From NCBI RefSeq assembly GCF_900112285.1, contig NZ_FOKZ01000027.1:1-46431 (forward strand): a stretch of 46,431 nucleotides of DNA, given 5' to 3'. The notes under the pieces are model-generated. The model searched no databases and had not been told where the DNA came from. It saw only the letters and a program-made list of their open reading frames with translations. Source of the stretch: Polaromonas sp. OV174. GTDB taxonomy: Bacteria; Pseudomonadota; Gammaproteobacteria; Burkholderiales; Burkholderiaceae_C. Below are positions 17,726-29,112 of the stretch, piece by piece. The translations under genes and the position numbers were made by a program. Position 1 is the first letter of the stretch. Every line of letters begins with the position of its first letter.

Positions 17726-17728
17726 GAT

Positions 17729-19879
<2,151 letters not shown>

Positions 19880-19941
19880 CTAGTCGACAAGCTCTAGCGC
19901 GCCCGCGGGAAAACCCCGGGGCGGCTCCCGGTTGGTTATTT

Positions 19942-19996
19942 ACTATGAATTCAATAGCTGCTTGCGCCCGTGGTTGTTGCGCTAGCGGCTTATTTT
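19942..19996 (+). repeat. Intergenic two-arm repeat, copy 3
   Basis: On the plus strand: ACTATGAATTCAATAGC (19942-19958), then TGCTTGCGCCCGTGGTTG, then TTGCGCTAGCGGCTTATTTT. The second arm can pair GCGC with GCGC. It overlaps the pyrD stop codon (complement of CTA, 19982-19984), so the repeat supplies the last codons or stop of pyrD. It is the only copy in this orientation. Confidence 0.65.
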
Positions 19997-21034
19997 GATT
20001 GAATTTGCGGCTTCGGCCACGAGCGCCGGGCCTTTGTAGATCAGGCCGGTGTAAATCTGCACCACATCGGCGCCGGCCTTGATTTTGGAGACGGCGTCCG
20101 CACCGCTCAAGATGCCGCCCACGCCGATGATGGGAAAGCCTTTGCCCAGGGCGGCGCGCAGCTGGGCTATCACGCGGTTGCTGGCAGCCAGCACCGGTGC
20201 GCCGCTCAGGCCACCGGCTTCTTCGGCATGGCGCAGGCCCTTGACGGCGTCACGGCTCAGCGTGGTGTTGGTGGCGACCACGCCGTCCATGGCGTGGCGT
20301 TTCAAGGTGGCGGCAATCACCTCGACCTGGGCGTCATCCAGGTCGGGCGCGATCTTGACGAAGATAGGCACGCGCTTGCCGTGTTGGCCGGCCAGGGTTT
20401 TGCGGCGCTCGGCAATGCGGCCCAGCAGGGCGTCCAGCGCTTCGTCGCTTTGCAGGGCGCGCAGGTTTTTGGTGTTGGGGCTGGAGATGTTGACGGTGAC
20501 GTAGTCGGCATGCGGATACACGCCGTCCAGGCAGATCAGGTAATCGTCAACCGCATTTTCAATTGGCGTGGCGGCATTTTTGCCGATGTTCAGGCCCAGC
20601 AGCAGCGGGCTTTTGCTGCCTTGCTGGCGCACGGCGGACTTGCGCACATTGGCCAGGAAGGCGTCCAGGCCCTCGTTGTTAAAGCCCAGGCGATTGATCA
20701 GCGCGTTGGCCTCGGGCAGGCGGAACATGCGCGGCTTGGGGTTGCCGGGCTGGGCCTTGGGCGTGACGGTGCCGACCTCGACAAAGCCAAAACCCATGGC
20801 GGCCAGTCCGTCGATGCAGCGGGCGTTCTTGTCCAAGCCGGCCGCCATGCCGACGCGGTTGGGAAAGCTCAGCCCGGCCAGCTCGATAGGATCGCTGACC
20901 CGAGTTGTGCAATAGGCCATGGCCAGCGGCGTACCCTGGGTGCGCGCCAGCGAAGCCATGGTCAGTTCGTGGGCGGTTTCGGGGTCTAGCCCGAACAAAA
21001 ATGGGCGAGCCAAAGCGTAGGGAAGCAGGGACAT
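19982..21034 (-). CDS. pyrD: Dihydroorotate dehydrogenase (quinone), class 2
   Basis: Oxidises dihydroorotate to orotate with quinone as acceptor, in pyrimidine synthesis; membrane-associated. The ATG at 21034 gives 350 residues starting [19 protein letters not shown], the usual N-terminal membrane-binding helix of class 2 enzymes; a longer frame from 21139 is not needed. Motifs: [32 protein letters not shown] with the catalytic serine region, and the FMN phosphate site [20 protein letters not shown]. Divergent from rpiA. Confidence 0.95.
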   Translation of the reverse strand: MSLLPYALARPFLFGLDPETAHELTMASLARTQGTPLAMAYCTTRVSDPIELAGLSFPNRVGMAAGLDKNARCIDGLAAMGFGFVEVGTVTPKAQPGNPKPRMFRLPEANALINRLGFNNEGLDAFLANVRKSAVRQQGSKSPLLLGLNIGKNAATPIENAVDDYLICLDGVYPHADYVTVNISSPNTKNLRALQSDEALDALLGRIAERRKTLAGQHGKRVPIFVKIAPDLDDAQVEVIAATLKRHAMDGVVATNTTLSRDAVKGLRHAEEAGGLSGAPVLAASNRVIAQLRAALGKGFPIIGVGGILSGADAVSKIKAGADVVQIYTGLIYKGPALVAEAANSIKISR

Positions 21035-21155
21035 TGGATAATTCGGACTGATTGCAGTGGATGGTGCGGGCCGGACAGACTCCCGGGTCCGCGAGACATG
21101 AGCGCTGATTGTCGCAAAAACCGATTCCTCTATTTCCAACCCTTCAAAGCACCTT

Positions 21156-21827
21156 ATGACTCAAGACGAACTCAAAACCCTGGTCGGTCAGGCCGCCCTG
21201 CATTACGTCGAAGCCGGCAGCATCGTCGGCGTTGGCACCGGCTCCACCGTCAACAAATTCATCGACGCGCTGGCCAGCATGAAGGACAGCATCAAAGGTG
21301 CGGTTTCCAGCTCGGTGGCTTCCACCGAGCGTCTGCAGGCGCTGGGCATCAAGGTGTTTGACGCCACCGAAGTGGACGAGCTGGGCGTGTACATCGACGG
21401 TGCCGACGAGATCGATCACGCCGGCTACATGGTCAAGGGCGGCGGCGCGGCGCTGACGCGCGAAAAAATCGTTGCCGCCCAGTCGCGCAAATTTGTCTGC
21501 ATCGCCGACGAGAGCAAGCTGGTGGATGCCTTGGGCAGCTTTCCCCTGCCGGTGGAAGTGATTCCCATGGCCGCCAAGCGCATTGCACGCCAGTTTGCCG
21601 CCATGGGCGGAACCGCGGTGCTGCGGCAAAAGGACGGCGCCCCGCTGGTGACCGACAACGGTCAGCACATCCTGGATGTGACGGGTTTGAAGATTGCCGA
21701 TCCACTGGCCTTTGAGTCGCAGGTCAACCAGTGGCCTGGCGTGGTGACGGTGGGCGTCTTCGCCTTCCAAAAGGCCAGCGTCTGCCTGCTGGGTACGGCC
21801 GCAGGCGTCAAGACGCTGGTGTTTTAG
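21156..21827 (+). CDS. rpiA: Ribose-5-phosphate isomerase A
   Basis: Interconverts ribose 5-phosphate and ribulose 5-phosphate. The 223 residues match the family. Signatures are [16 protein letters not shown] (phosphate loop), [20 protein letters not shown] with catalytic acids, and [16 protein letters not shown]. The ATG at 21156 is 121 bp from the divergent pyrD start. Confidence 0.96.
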   Translation: MTQDELKTLVGQAALHYVEAGSIVGVGTGSTVNKFIDALASMKDSIKGAVSSSVASTERLQALGIKVFDATEVDELGVYIDGADEIDHAGYMVKGGGAALTREKIVAAQSRKFVCIADESKLVDALGSFPLPVEVIPMAAKRIARQFAAMGGTAVLRQKDGAPLVTDNGQHILDVTGLKIADPLAFESQVNQWPGVVTVGVFAFQKASVCLLGTAAGVKTLVF

Positions 21828-21835
21828 GCTTTAAA

Positions 21836-21855
21836 CCAGGCGCTTGAAGCGCTGG
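21836..21855. terminator. Short hairpin between convergent rpiA and the glutaredoxin gene
   Basis: CCAGGCGCTTGAAGCGCTGG folds into a CCAG/CTGG plus CGCT/AGCG stem with one bulged G. No T-run follows on either strand, so it is only a possible bidirectional terminator in a 28-bp gap. Confidence 0.3.
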
Positions 21856-22518
21856 CTAGAACTTGATGCCCGCCGGATTGTCGTTGGGCACAACTGCCGG
21901 CCGGGCTGGCCTGGCCGTCGTGGTAGCGGTGCTTGCTGCCGTGGCGCCGGCGGGAGCGGCCACCGCCACGGCCACCAGCGGTGTGGCTGCGGGCTGGCGA
22001 TAGCTGGCCGGCAGCACCGAGGCGGTGGGGTAGCCGGCCGCGTTCAGGAACTGCGTCCACTCGGAATCAGAGAAGCCCTTGAGTTGCTGACCGCCAATGG
22101 TCAGAAAAGGCAATGAGTTGTCACCGCTGATGCGTTGAAGTGCCTGGGCATCTTCATGGGTGCTCACCGTTTTTTCAGTAAAAGGAATGCCTCGGCTGAC
22201 CAGCATGGAACGGCCGACACCGCAGGGACCGCAGTTCTCGCCGCTGTACAAGGTGACCGGGTATTTGCTGGCAATCTGTCGCAGCTCAAAGGGCAGGCCG
22301 GCAGTGGCCGCGCCGCCGGCCGAAGCGGCTGGGGCGTTGCTGACTTGGGCATGGCTGGCGGGAGGTGGTTGCTGATCGGAAAAGGTCACCTTGCCGTCGG
22401 CCCCGACGATGCGGTAAACCTTTTGCGCATGCGCCAGGGGTGAGGCCAGGCTGCCGGCAAGCAGCAGCAAGGCCAGCAAGCCTTGGGGAGCGAAGAATTT
22501 AACAGCGTTTGAACTCAT
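21856..22518 (-). CDS. Exported DUF4124-glutaredoxin fusion protein
   Basis: The ATG at 22518 gives 220 residues starting with a clear Sec signal peptide (FFAPQGLLALLLLAG, cleavage near ALAHAQ). A DUF4124 segment follows (KVYRIVGADGKVTFSDQQPP), then a glutaredoxin-like domain with the redox motif CGPC at residues 96-99 and the cis-proline region NSLPFLTIGG. The C-terminal tail is Ala/Pro/Thr-rich. A periplasmic thiol-disulfide role is expected, but the partner is unknown. Its stop abuts the hairpin shared with rpiA, and it lies 46 bases downstream of prlC. Confidence 0.85.
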   Translation of the reverse strand: MSSNAVKFFAPQGLLALLLLAGSLASPLAHAQKVYRIVGADGKVTFSDQQPPPASHAQVSNAPAASAGGAATAGLPFELRQIASKYPVTLYSGENCGPCGVGRSMLVSRGIPFTEKTVSTHEDAQALQRISGDNSLPFLTIGGQQLKGFSDSEWTQFLNAAGYPTASVLPASYRQPAATPLVAVAVAAPAGATAASTATTTARPARPAVVPNDNPAGIKF

Positions 22519-22564
22519 GAGTTTTCCAGTCAGTCTCGCCTGCGGCTTGTCTCGGTCGATGTGT

Positions 22565-24613
22565 TTACGCCATGCCCTGATGGCGCAGCAAGGCATCCAG
22601 TGAGGGCTCGCGACCCCTGAAGGCCTTGAAGGACTCCATGGCCGGCCGGCTTCCACCCGCCTCCAGAATGGCTTGCCGGTATTTTCTACCGATTTCCACC
22701 GTCACCGTGGTTTTGGCGTCGCCCCCATCGGTGGCTGTTGCGTTTTCCTCAAACGCCGCATAGGCGTCGGCAGACAGGACTTCGGCCCATTTGTAGCTGT
22801 AGTAGCCGGCCGCATAGCCACCCGAGAAGATATGGCTGAAGGTGTGTGCGGTACGGCTGTAGGCCGGGGCGGCAATCACCGCGACTTCCTGGCGCACCTG
22901 ATTGAGCAGGTCCATCAGGGCGTCGGCCGGGTTGTGCGAGGTATGCAGCAGCATGTCGAACAGCGAGAATTCGACCTGGCGCAGTGTCTGCATGCCGCTC
23001 TGGAAGTTTTTCGCCGCCAGCATTTTGTCAAACAGGACGCGCGGCAGCGGTTCACCGCTGTCGACATGGGCCGTCATGTGCTTGAGCACATCCCATTCCC
23101 AGCAGAAGTTTTCCATGAACTGGCTGGGTAGCTCGACCGCATCCCATTCCACGCCGTTAATGCCGGAAACGTCGTGTTCGTTCACCTGCGTCAGCATGTG
23201 ATGCAGGCCGTGGCCGAATTCGTGGAACAGCGTGGTCACGTCGTCGTGCGTCAGCAAGGCCGGCTTGCCGCCTGCGCCCTCGGCAAAGTTGCAGACCAGA
23301 TGGGCCACCGGCGTTTGCAGTCGGCCGGTGTCGGGGCGCAGCCAGCGGGCGCGCACGTCGTCCATCCAGGCGCCGCCGCGTTTGCCGGTGCGGGCCGGCT
23401 GATCCAGGTAGAACTGGCCCAGCAGCTGGCCATTGCGTTCAATGCGGTAAAACGCCACGCCGGGCTTCCAGACCGGTGCCGAGTCCTGGCGAATCGCCAC
23501 TTCAAACAGGGTTTCAACAATCTTGAACAGGCCTGCCAGCACCTTGGGCGCGGTGAAGTATTGTTTGACTTCCTGCTCGCTGAAGGCATAGCGCGCTTCC
23601 TTGAGCTTTTCGCCGATGTAGGCATAGTCCCAGGGCTGGGGATCGGTCAGTTTCAGCGCGTCGGCGGCAAAAGCGCGCAGGTCGGCCACGTCTTTTTCGG
23701 CATAGGGCCGGGCGCGGCGGGCCAGGTCGCGCAAAAACGTGATCACTTCTTCCGGGGATTGGGCCATTTTGGCCACCACCGAAACCTCGCCAAAATTCTG
23801 AAAGCCCAGCAACTGGGCTTCTTCGAGACGCAGCGCGAGAATTTCACGCATCACGGCGCTGTTGTCGAACTGGCTGAACTCCGCTGGGGCCTGGTCGCTG
23901 GCGCGCGTGGTGTAGGCCTTGTAAAGCGTTTCGCGCAGCGCGCTGCTGGCGGCAAACTGCATGACGGGCAAGTAGCTGGGCATCTTCAGGCTGAGCCGGT
24001 AGCCGGACTTGCCTTCGGCCTCGGCCTGCGTGCGGGCAGTTTGCAGCACGTCTTCAGGGATGCCGGCGACTTCATCGGCACTGGCGTAATAGGCAAAGGC
24101 GTCCGTGGCATCTAGGGCGTTTTCGCTGAACTTCTGGCTCAACTCGGCCTGGCGCTCCTGTATCTTGGCAAAACGCTCCTTGGCTGCGCCAGTGAGCTCG
24201 GCACCCGACAGCACAAAATTGCGGATGGCATTTTTGTGCGCCTGGCGTTGCTCGGCGTTCAGCGTGGTGACGTCTATGGCCTTGTATTTGGCATACAGGC
24301 GTTCATCGGCCCCCAGCCGGGCGCCAAACTCGGTGACCCGCGGCAGGGCGGCGTTGTAAGCGGCCCGCAGCTCGGGTGTATCGGCCACGCTGTTCAGATG
24401 GCTGACGGCGCCCCAGGCGCGGCCCAGGTTTTCCGTGGCAACGTCCAGCACGCGGGCAATCTCGCCCCAGGAGGCGGGAAAGGCTGGCGCCGTCACCTGT
24501 TCCAGCGCGGCTTCGGCCTTGACCAGTAACTCATCGACGGCAGCAGCGACATGTTCGGGCTGGATACGGTCAAACAGTGGAAGGTCGGAAAAGTCGAGGA
24601 GGGGATTGGTCAT
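22565..24613 (-). CDS. prlC: Oligopeptidase A (M3 metallopeptidase)
   Basis: A cytoplasmic zinc endopeptidase degrading short peptides and cleaved signal peptides. The 682 residues agree with the family. The zinc motif HEFGH is at 464-468 within TLFHEFGHGLHHML, with the downstream metal-ligand helix following NGVEWDAVELPSQFMENF. The N-terminus NPLLDFSDLPLFDRI and the C-terminal SGGYAAGYYSYKWAEVLSAD are typical. It is probably co-transcribed with the DUF4124-glutaredoxin gene downstream (46-bp gap). Confidence 0.95.
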   Translation of the reverse strand: MTNPLLDFSDLPLFDRIQPEHVAAAVDELLVKAEAALEQVTAPAFPASWGEIARVLDVATENLGRAWGAVSHLNSVADTPELRAAYNAALPRVTEFGARLGADERLYAKYKAIDVTTLNAEQRQAHKNAIRNFVLSGAELTGAAKERFAKIQERQAELSQKFSENALDATDAFAYYASADEVAGIPEDVLQTARTQAEAEGKSGYRLSLKMPSYLPVMQFAASSALRETLYKAYTTRASDQAPAEFSQFDNSAVMREILALRLEEAQLLGFQNFGEVSVVAKMAQSPEEVITFLRDLARRARPYAEKDVADLRAFAADALKLTDPQPWDYAYIGEKLKEARYAFSEQEVKQYFTAPKVLAGLFKIVETLFEVAIRQDSAPVWKPGVAFYRIERNGQLLGQFYLDQPARTGKRGGAWMDDVRARWLRPDTGRLQTPVAHLVCNFAEGAGGKPALLTHDDVTTLFHEFGHGLHHMLTQVNEHDVSGINGVEWDAVELPSQFMENFCWEWDVLKHMTAHVDSGEPLPRVLFDKMLAAKNFQSGMQTLRQVEFSLFDMLLHTSHNPADALMDLLNQVRQEVAVIAAPAYSRTAHTFSHIFSGGYAAGYYSYKWAEVLSADAYAAFEENATATDGGDAKTTVTVEIGRKYRQAILEAGGSRPAMESFKAFRGREPSLDALLRHQGMA

Positions 24614-24680
24614 GAGGTCTAGCTGTGGGCAGGTGAGGCGAATCTAAAGGGCTTGCATGACAGCAGGGGCCCCGAAATGC

Positions 24681-24704
24681 AAAAACCGACCGGTGAGGGT
24701 CGGT
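24681..24704 (-). terminator. Intrinsic terminator after yhbY
   Basis: On the minus strand, ACCGACC, a 6-nt loop and GGTCGGT are followed by TTTTT (complement of 24681-24685). It lies 20-43 bases past the yhbY stop and ends that transcript before prlC. Confidence 0.7.
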
Positions 24705-24723
24705 GAGTGGCCAGCAAGAAGGG

Positions 24724-25203
24724 TCAGTCCTGCGACTGCGATCTTTTCTTGACGCTGAGCTGCTTGGGCTTGGCGCGCTTGACAGTGCCGCCCGGCGTCA
24801 GACGCTGGTTGCCCAGGACGCGCAGGGTTTTGACTTCGGGCCGCTGGCCGTAGCGCGAGCTGTTTTTCAAGACCTTGATATCGCGCGGGCCGGGCATGCG
24901 GTCTTCGTTGACCTTTTTTTCTTTTTCCGGCATGGGGCGCCACAGCACCAGCAGCTTGCCGATGTGCTGGATGGGGGCGGCGTTCAGCTCGTCGGCCAGG
25001 GTCTGGAATATCTCTTCGCGGCCGGCTCTGTCGTCGGATTGCACCCGGACTTTGATCAGTCCGTGGGCGTTGAGCGCGGCGTCGGTTTCTTTCTTGACGG
25101 CGGCGGTCAGGCCGTCTGAGCCAATCATCACGACGGCGTTAAGGTGGTGCGCTTCAGCGCGATGATCTTTGCGCTGGGCAGGGGTAAGTTGTATTTGAGC
25201 CAT
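24724..25203 (-). CDS. yhbY: YhbY family RNA-binding protein (CRM domain)
   Basis: The ATG at 25203 gives 159 residues; the longer frame to 25377 overlaps rlmE and is rejected. The first ~95 residues form the CRM/KH-like domain ([50 protein letters not shown]) that binds 50S precursor rRNA. A basic tail of about 60 residues follows, which E. coli YhbY lacks. It is divergent from rlmE, another 50S-maturation gene, with only 42 bp between the starts. Confidence 0.92.
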   Translation of the reverse strand: MAQIQLTPAQRKDHRAEAHHLNAVVMIGSDGLTAAVKKETDAALNAHGLIKVRVQSDDRAGREEIFQTLADELNAAPIQHIGKLLVLWRPMPEKEKKVNEDRMPGPRDIKVLKNSSRYGQRPEVKTLRVLGNQRLTPGGTVKRAKPKQLSVKKRSQSQD

Positions 25204-25245
25204 GCCCCAATTATCGGTCTTGTCTACAAGAGGACAATAGACGGC

Positions 25246-25998
25246 ATGAAAGTAAATACAAAGACAGCCACGAATGCCACGGCAAAGGCAAGTACCAAGG
25301 TAAGCCCTAAAGGCAAAAAGGTTAATAAGGCGTGGTTGCACGAACACATCAATGACCCCTACGTCAAGGCGGCTCAAAAAGAGGGCTACCGTGCCCGCGC
25401 CGCTTACAAATTAAAGGAAATTGATGAAACGCTGGGCCTGATCAAGCCGGGCGACTGCGTGGTGGACTTGGGGAGCACGCCTGGCGCCTGGAGCCAATAT
25501 GTGCGGCGCAAGCTCTCACCAACCGGGGCGGCCGTGGGCACGCTGAATGGCCGCATCATCGGTCTGGACTTGCTACCCATGGAGCCTATCGAGGGAGTGG
25601 TTTTTATCCAGGGGGATTTCCGCGAACCTGAAGTGCTACAAAAACTGGAGCAAGCCCTGGCCACGGACAAAGGCTTTGTCAAGGTTGATCTTGTTATTTC
25701 GGACATGGCGCCTAATCTCTCGGGGATTGAGTCGGCGGACGCCGCACGCATTGCCCATCTGGTGGAGCTGGCGGTGGAATTTGCTCAGACCCGCATGAAA
25801 CCGGATGGCGCGCTGGTGGTGAAGCTGTTTCACGGCAGCGGTTATGACGACTTGGTCAAGCTCTTCCAGGCATCCTTTAAAGTCGTGAAACGCATGAAGC
25901 CCAAGGCTTCGCGTCCCAATTCTTCTGAAACATTTCTGGTCGGCCGGGGGCTGAAAAACCTGGCGAATGCAGGGGCTGGCGCGGGCCCGGGAGGCTGA
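25246..25998 (+). CDS. rlmE: 23S rRNA (uridine-2'-O)-methyltransferase
   Basis: FtsJ/RrmJ methylates U2552 of 23S rRNA using SAM. The ATG at 25246 gives 250 residues with an extra Lys/Thr/Ala-rich leader (~28 residues). Motifs: [12 protein letters not shown] (catalytic Lys), [10 protein letters not shown] (SAM motif I, 73-82), [13 protein letters not shown] (catalytic Asp), [11 protein letters not shown] (Lys) and SSETFLVG (Glu), the K-D-K-E tetrad. The order rlmE-ftsH-folP-glmM is conserved in proteobacteria. Confidence 0.95.
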   Translation: MKVNTKTATNATAKASTKVSPKGKKVNKAWLHEHINDPYVKAAQKEGYRARAAYKLKEIDETLGLIKPGDCVVDLGSTPGAWSQYVRRKLSPTGAAVGTLNGRIIGLDLLPMEPIEGVVFIQGDFREPEVLQKLEQALATDKGFVKVDLVISDMAPNLSGIESADAARIAHLVELAVEFAQTRMKPDGALVVKLFHGSGYDDLVKLFQASFKVVKRMKPKASRPNSSETFLVGRGLKNLANAGAGAGPGG

Positions 25999-26056
25999 AT
26001 TTCAGCTAATTCCGTTTCGAATCTAGGGCTGCCCATGGTTTCATTCGGTAATTGCC

Positions 26057-26084
26057 CTTGAAACGCCTAAAATCATGCCAATGT
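26057..26084 (+). promoter_or_regulatory. Candidate sigma32 heat-shock promoter of ftsH
   Basis: CTTGAAA (26057-26063) is a perfect match to the sigma32 -35. It is followed after 13 bases by GCCAATGT (26077-26084), which matches five of eight positions of CCCCATNT. The start codon of ftsH is 40 bases further on. ftsH is a heat-shock gene in E. coli, which makes the match more credible; the -10 is weak. Confidence 0.4.
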
Positions 26085-26124
26085 GCCATCCCATAGCCTT
26101 TGGGTTCTTACACCGGAGTAGTCC

Positions 26125-28047
26125 TTGAATAATCAGTGGTTTTCGAAAATTGCAATCTGGCTGGTGATCGCCATGGTGCTGTTCACCGTTTTCAAGCAAT
26201 TTGATACACGTGCTGGCGCGGGCTCCAGTTACCTGGGATATTCCGATTTCCTGGAAGAGGTGCGTGGCAAGCGCATCAAGAACGCGACGATCGCGGAAGG
26301 TCAGGGCGGCACCGAAATTGCGGCCACGACCATCGACGACCGCAAGATCCGCACCACGGCGACTTACCTCGACCGCGGCTTGGTGGGCGACCTGATCGCC
26401 AATGACGTGAAGTTCGACGTCAAGCCCCGCGAAGAAGGCTCGCTGCTCATGACCCTGCTGGTCAGCTGGGGCCCCATGCTGCTGCTGATTGGCGTCTGGG
26501 TTTATTTCATGCGGCAAATGCAGGGCGGCGGCAAGGGCGGTGCGTTCAGCTTCGGCAAGTCCAAGGCGCGCATGCTCGACGAATCCACCAACCCCGTGAC
26601 CTTTGCCGATGTGGCCGGTTGCGACGAGGCCAAGGAAGAAGTCAAGGAAGTCGTGGATTTCCTGAAAGATCCGGCCAAATTTCAGAAGCTGGGTGGTCGC
26701 ATTCCGCGCGGTCTGCTCTTGGTTGGCCCTCCGGGTACGGGTAAAACCCTGCTGGCCAAAGGCATTGCCGGCGAGGCCAAGGTGCCGTTTTTCTCGATCT
26801 CTGGCTCAGACTTTGTTGAAATGTTTGTCGGCGTGGGTGCTGCCCGCGTGCGCGACATGTTTGAGAATGCCAAGAAAAACGCACCCTGCATTATTTTCAT
26901 CGACGAAATTGATGCCGTTGGACGCCAGCGTGGCGCCGGCGTGGGTGGCGGCAATGATGAGCGTGAGCAGACGCTGAACCAGATGCTGGTCGAGATGGAC
27001 GGTTTTGAAACCAATGTCGGCGTGATCGTGGTGGCTGCCACCAACCGCCCCGATATTCTGGATGCCGCCTTGCTGCGTCCGGGCCGTTTTGACCGTCAGG
27101 TCTATGTCACCTTGCCAGATATTCGCGGCCGCGAGCAGATCCTGAATGTTCACATGCGCAAGGTGCCGCTCGGCCAGGATGTGAACGCGAGCGTGATTGC
27201 CCGTGGTACGCCAGGCATGTCCGGTGCCGACCTCGCCAATCTCTGCAACGAAGCCGCGCTTATGGCGGCACGCCGCAGCGCCCGCGTCGTGGAGATGCAG
27301 GACTTTGAGAAGGCCAAGGACAAAATCCTCATGGGCCCTGAGCGGAAGAGCATGGTCATGCCAGAGGAAGAGCGTCGCAACACGGCTTATCACGAGTCCG
27401 GCCACGCCCTCATCGGCAAGATGCTGCCCAAGTGTGATCCGGTGCACAAGGTCACCATCATTCCGCGTGGCCGCGCTTTAGGCGTCACGATGAGTTTGCC
27501 AGCACAAGATCGCTATAGCTACGACAAAGAATTCATGCTGAGCCAGATCAGCATGCTGTTTGGCGGCCGTATCGCTGAAGAAGTCTTCATGAACCAGATG
27601 ACGACGGGCGCCAGCAATGACTTTGAGCGCGCCACGGCGCTGGCCCGCGACATGGTTACCCGTTATGGCATGACCGATGCCTTGGGCCCCATGGTTTATG
27701 CAGAAAATGAAGGCGAAGTGTTCCTGGGCCGTTCTGTCACCAAGACCAACAACATGAGCGAATCGACGCTGCAAAAGGTCGATATCGAAGTGCGCCGCAT
27801 CATTGACCAGCAGTACCAGCAAGCACGCAAGCTGATTGAGGACAACAAGGACAAGATGCATGCCATGGCCAAGGCCTTGCTGGAATGGGAAACCATAGAC
27901 ATGGATCAGATCGACGACATCATGGCGGGCAAGGAGCCCAGGCCACCCAAGGACTGGACGCCGCGCAACCCTTCCGTGGGTGGCAACAATGGCTCCGACG
28001 GTGGATCGCCTGCCGTCAGCACCGAGCCAGCACCGACGGTGGCTTGA
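26125..28047 (+). CDS. ftsH: ATP-dependent zinc metalloprotease FtsH
   Basis: A membrane-anchored AAA+ protease for quality control of membrane proteins and turnover of regulators such as sigma32 and LpxC. The start is a TTG at 26125 with CGGAG upstream, and the MNNQWFSK N-terminus fits beta-proteobacterial FtsH. Of 640 residues, helix 1 is about 7-23 and helix 2 about 106-130. Walker A GPPGTGKT is at 201-208, followed by Walker [10 protein letters not shown], the arginine-finger region [13 protein letters not shown] and the zinc site HESGH at 423-427. A Gly/Ser/Pro-rich tail ends the protein. A strong terminator follows. Confidence 0.97.
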   Translation: MNNQWFSKIAIWLVIAMVLFTVFKQFDTRAGAGSSYLGYSDFLEEVRGKRIKNATIAEGQGGTEIAATTIDDRKIRTTATYLDRGLVGDLIANDVKFDVKPREEGSLLMTLLVSWGPMLLLIGVWVYFMRQMQGGGKGGAFSFGKSKARMLDESTNPVTFADVAGCDEAKEEVKEVVDFLKDPAKFQKLGGRIPRGLLLVGPPGTGKTLLAKGIAGEAKVPFFSISGSDFVEMFVGVGAARVRDMFENAKKNAPCIIFIDEIDAVGRQRGAGVGGGNDEREQTLNQMLVEMDGFETNVGVIVVAATNRPDILDAALLRPGRFDRQVYVTLPDIRGREQILNVHMRKVPLGQDVNASVIARGTPGMSGADLANLCNEAALMAARRSARVVEMQDFEKAKDKILMGPERKSMVMPEEERRNTAYHESGHALIGKMLPKCDPVHKVTIIPRGRALGVTMSLPAQDRYSYDKEFMLSQISMLFGGRIAEEVFMNQMTTGASNDFERATALARDMVTRYGMTDALGPMVYAENEGEVFLGRSVTKTNNMSESTLQKVDIEVRRIIDQQYQQARKLIEDNKDKMHAMAKALLEWETIDMDQIDDIMAGKEPRPPKDWTPRNPSVGGNNGSDGGSPAVSTEPAPTVA

Positions 28048-28078
28048 GCATTGAGAAAGTTTGTTTAGATGAATCATG

Positions 28079-28105
28079 AAAAACCGGGGCCAGTCCCCGG
28101 TTTTT
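28079..28105 (+). terminator. Intrinsic terminator after ftsH
   Basis: AAAAACCGGGG-CCAGT-CCCCGGTTTTT is a perfect 11-bp stem, 32 bases after the ftsH stop. It lies in the folP leader and argues that folP begins at the ATG at 28136 and not at 28076, which would put the hairpin inside the coding region. Partial read-through would still allow joint expression. Confidence 0.88.
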
Positions 28106-28135
28106 CTTTGTCGGCGGGGCATCAGCTCCGGCTAC

Positions 28136-29002
28136 ATGAAAAGGTACCCAGTGATTTGGCAAACCTCACGCTTTCAGATTGACTTGTCCCGGCCGCGTGT
28201 CATGGGCATTGTCAATGTCACGCCCGACTCCTTTTCCGATGGCGGCAAATACTTTGCGCCGGGTCGTGGCTTCTCCGCCGTGCTTGAGCACTGCGAGCAG
28301 CTGATCCGCGAGGGCGCAGACCTGCTGGATATCGGCGGTGAGTCTACCCGCCCTGGTGCGCCACCGGTGTCGCTGGAGGAGGAGCTGGCGCGCGTGCTGC
28401 CGGTCGTGCGCCATGCCGCCACGCTTGGCGTGCCGCTCTCCATAGATACCTACAAGCCCGAGGTCATGCAGGCCGTGCTGGATCTGGGCGCCGACATCAT
28501 CAACGACGTCTGGGCGCTGCGTCAGCCCGGCGCAGCCCAGGCCGTGGCGCAGCACCCCAGCTGCGGTGTCTGCCTGATGCACATGCATCGCGAGCCGCAA
28601 ACCATGCAGGCGGCGCCCATGGAAGGCGATGTGGTGCCGCAGGTGCTATCGTTTCTGGAGCGCGCAGCGCAGGATCTGCAAGCGTTGGGGGTCGAAAAAG
28701 CCCGCATCGTGCTGGATGCCGGCGTTGGTTTCGGCAAAACCGTGGCACAGAATTTTGCGCTGCTGGCACGCCAGCGGGAGTTCCTGAGCGCCGGCTATCC
28801 GCTGCTGGCGGCCTGGTCGCGCAAGTCTTCTTTGGCGGCCGTTTGCGGCAGTCCGGACGGTGAACCGCTGGACATCGCCGAGCGCATGGTGCCCAGCGTG
28901 GCCGCAGCCTTGCTGGCCGTGGAGCGCGGCGCCCGCATTGTGCGCGTGCATGATGTGCGCGAAACCGTGTCCGCCCTGCAGGTTTGGGCGGCTGCGCGCT
29001 AG
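28136..29002 (+). CDS. folP: Dihydropteroate synthase
   Basis: Condenses p-aminobenzoate with dihydropterin pyrophosphate in folate synthesis; the sulfonamide target. The ATG at 28136 gives 288 residues. Motifs: RVMGIVNVTPDSFSDGG (pterin/pyrophosphate site), LLDIGGESTRPGAPPV, the central ADIINDVWALR and the C-terminal AWSRKSSLA (Lys/Arg contacts). A GTG at 28151 is another possible start. It lies between ftsH and glmM in the classical order. Confidence 0.95.
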   Translation: MKRYPVIWQTSRFQIDLSRPRVMGIVNVTPDSFSDGGKYFAPGRGFSAVLEHCEQLIREGADLLDIGGESTRPGAPPVSLEEELARVLPVVRHAATLGVPLSIDTYKPEVMQAVLDLGADIINDVWALRQPGAAQAVAQHPSCGVCLMHMHREPQTMQAAPMEGDVVPQVLSFLERAAQDLQALGVEKARIVLDAGVGFGKTVAQNFALLARQREFLSAGYPLLAAWSRKSSLAAVCGSPDGEPLDIAERMVPSVAAALLAVERGARIVRVHDVRETVSALQVWAAAR

Positions 29003-29112
29003 TTTGCCTGGCTGCGTCAGGGCCGTTGCTAACTGGCCTCTAAAATGAGCCACGCTTTTGCTTGTCAGGCAAAAATCAGCAAAAGAAAACAGTTTTCACA
29101 GAGACAAACCCC

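Noticed and set aside
28076..28135. Upstream extension of folP
   Set aside because: It would place the ftsH terminator inside the coding sequence, and the extra residues are not part of dihydropteroate synthase.
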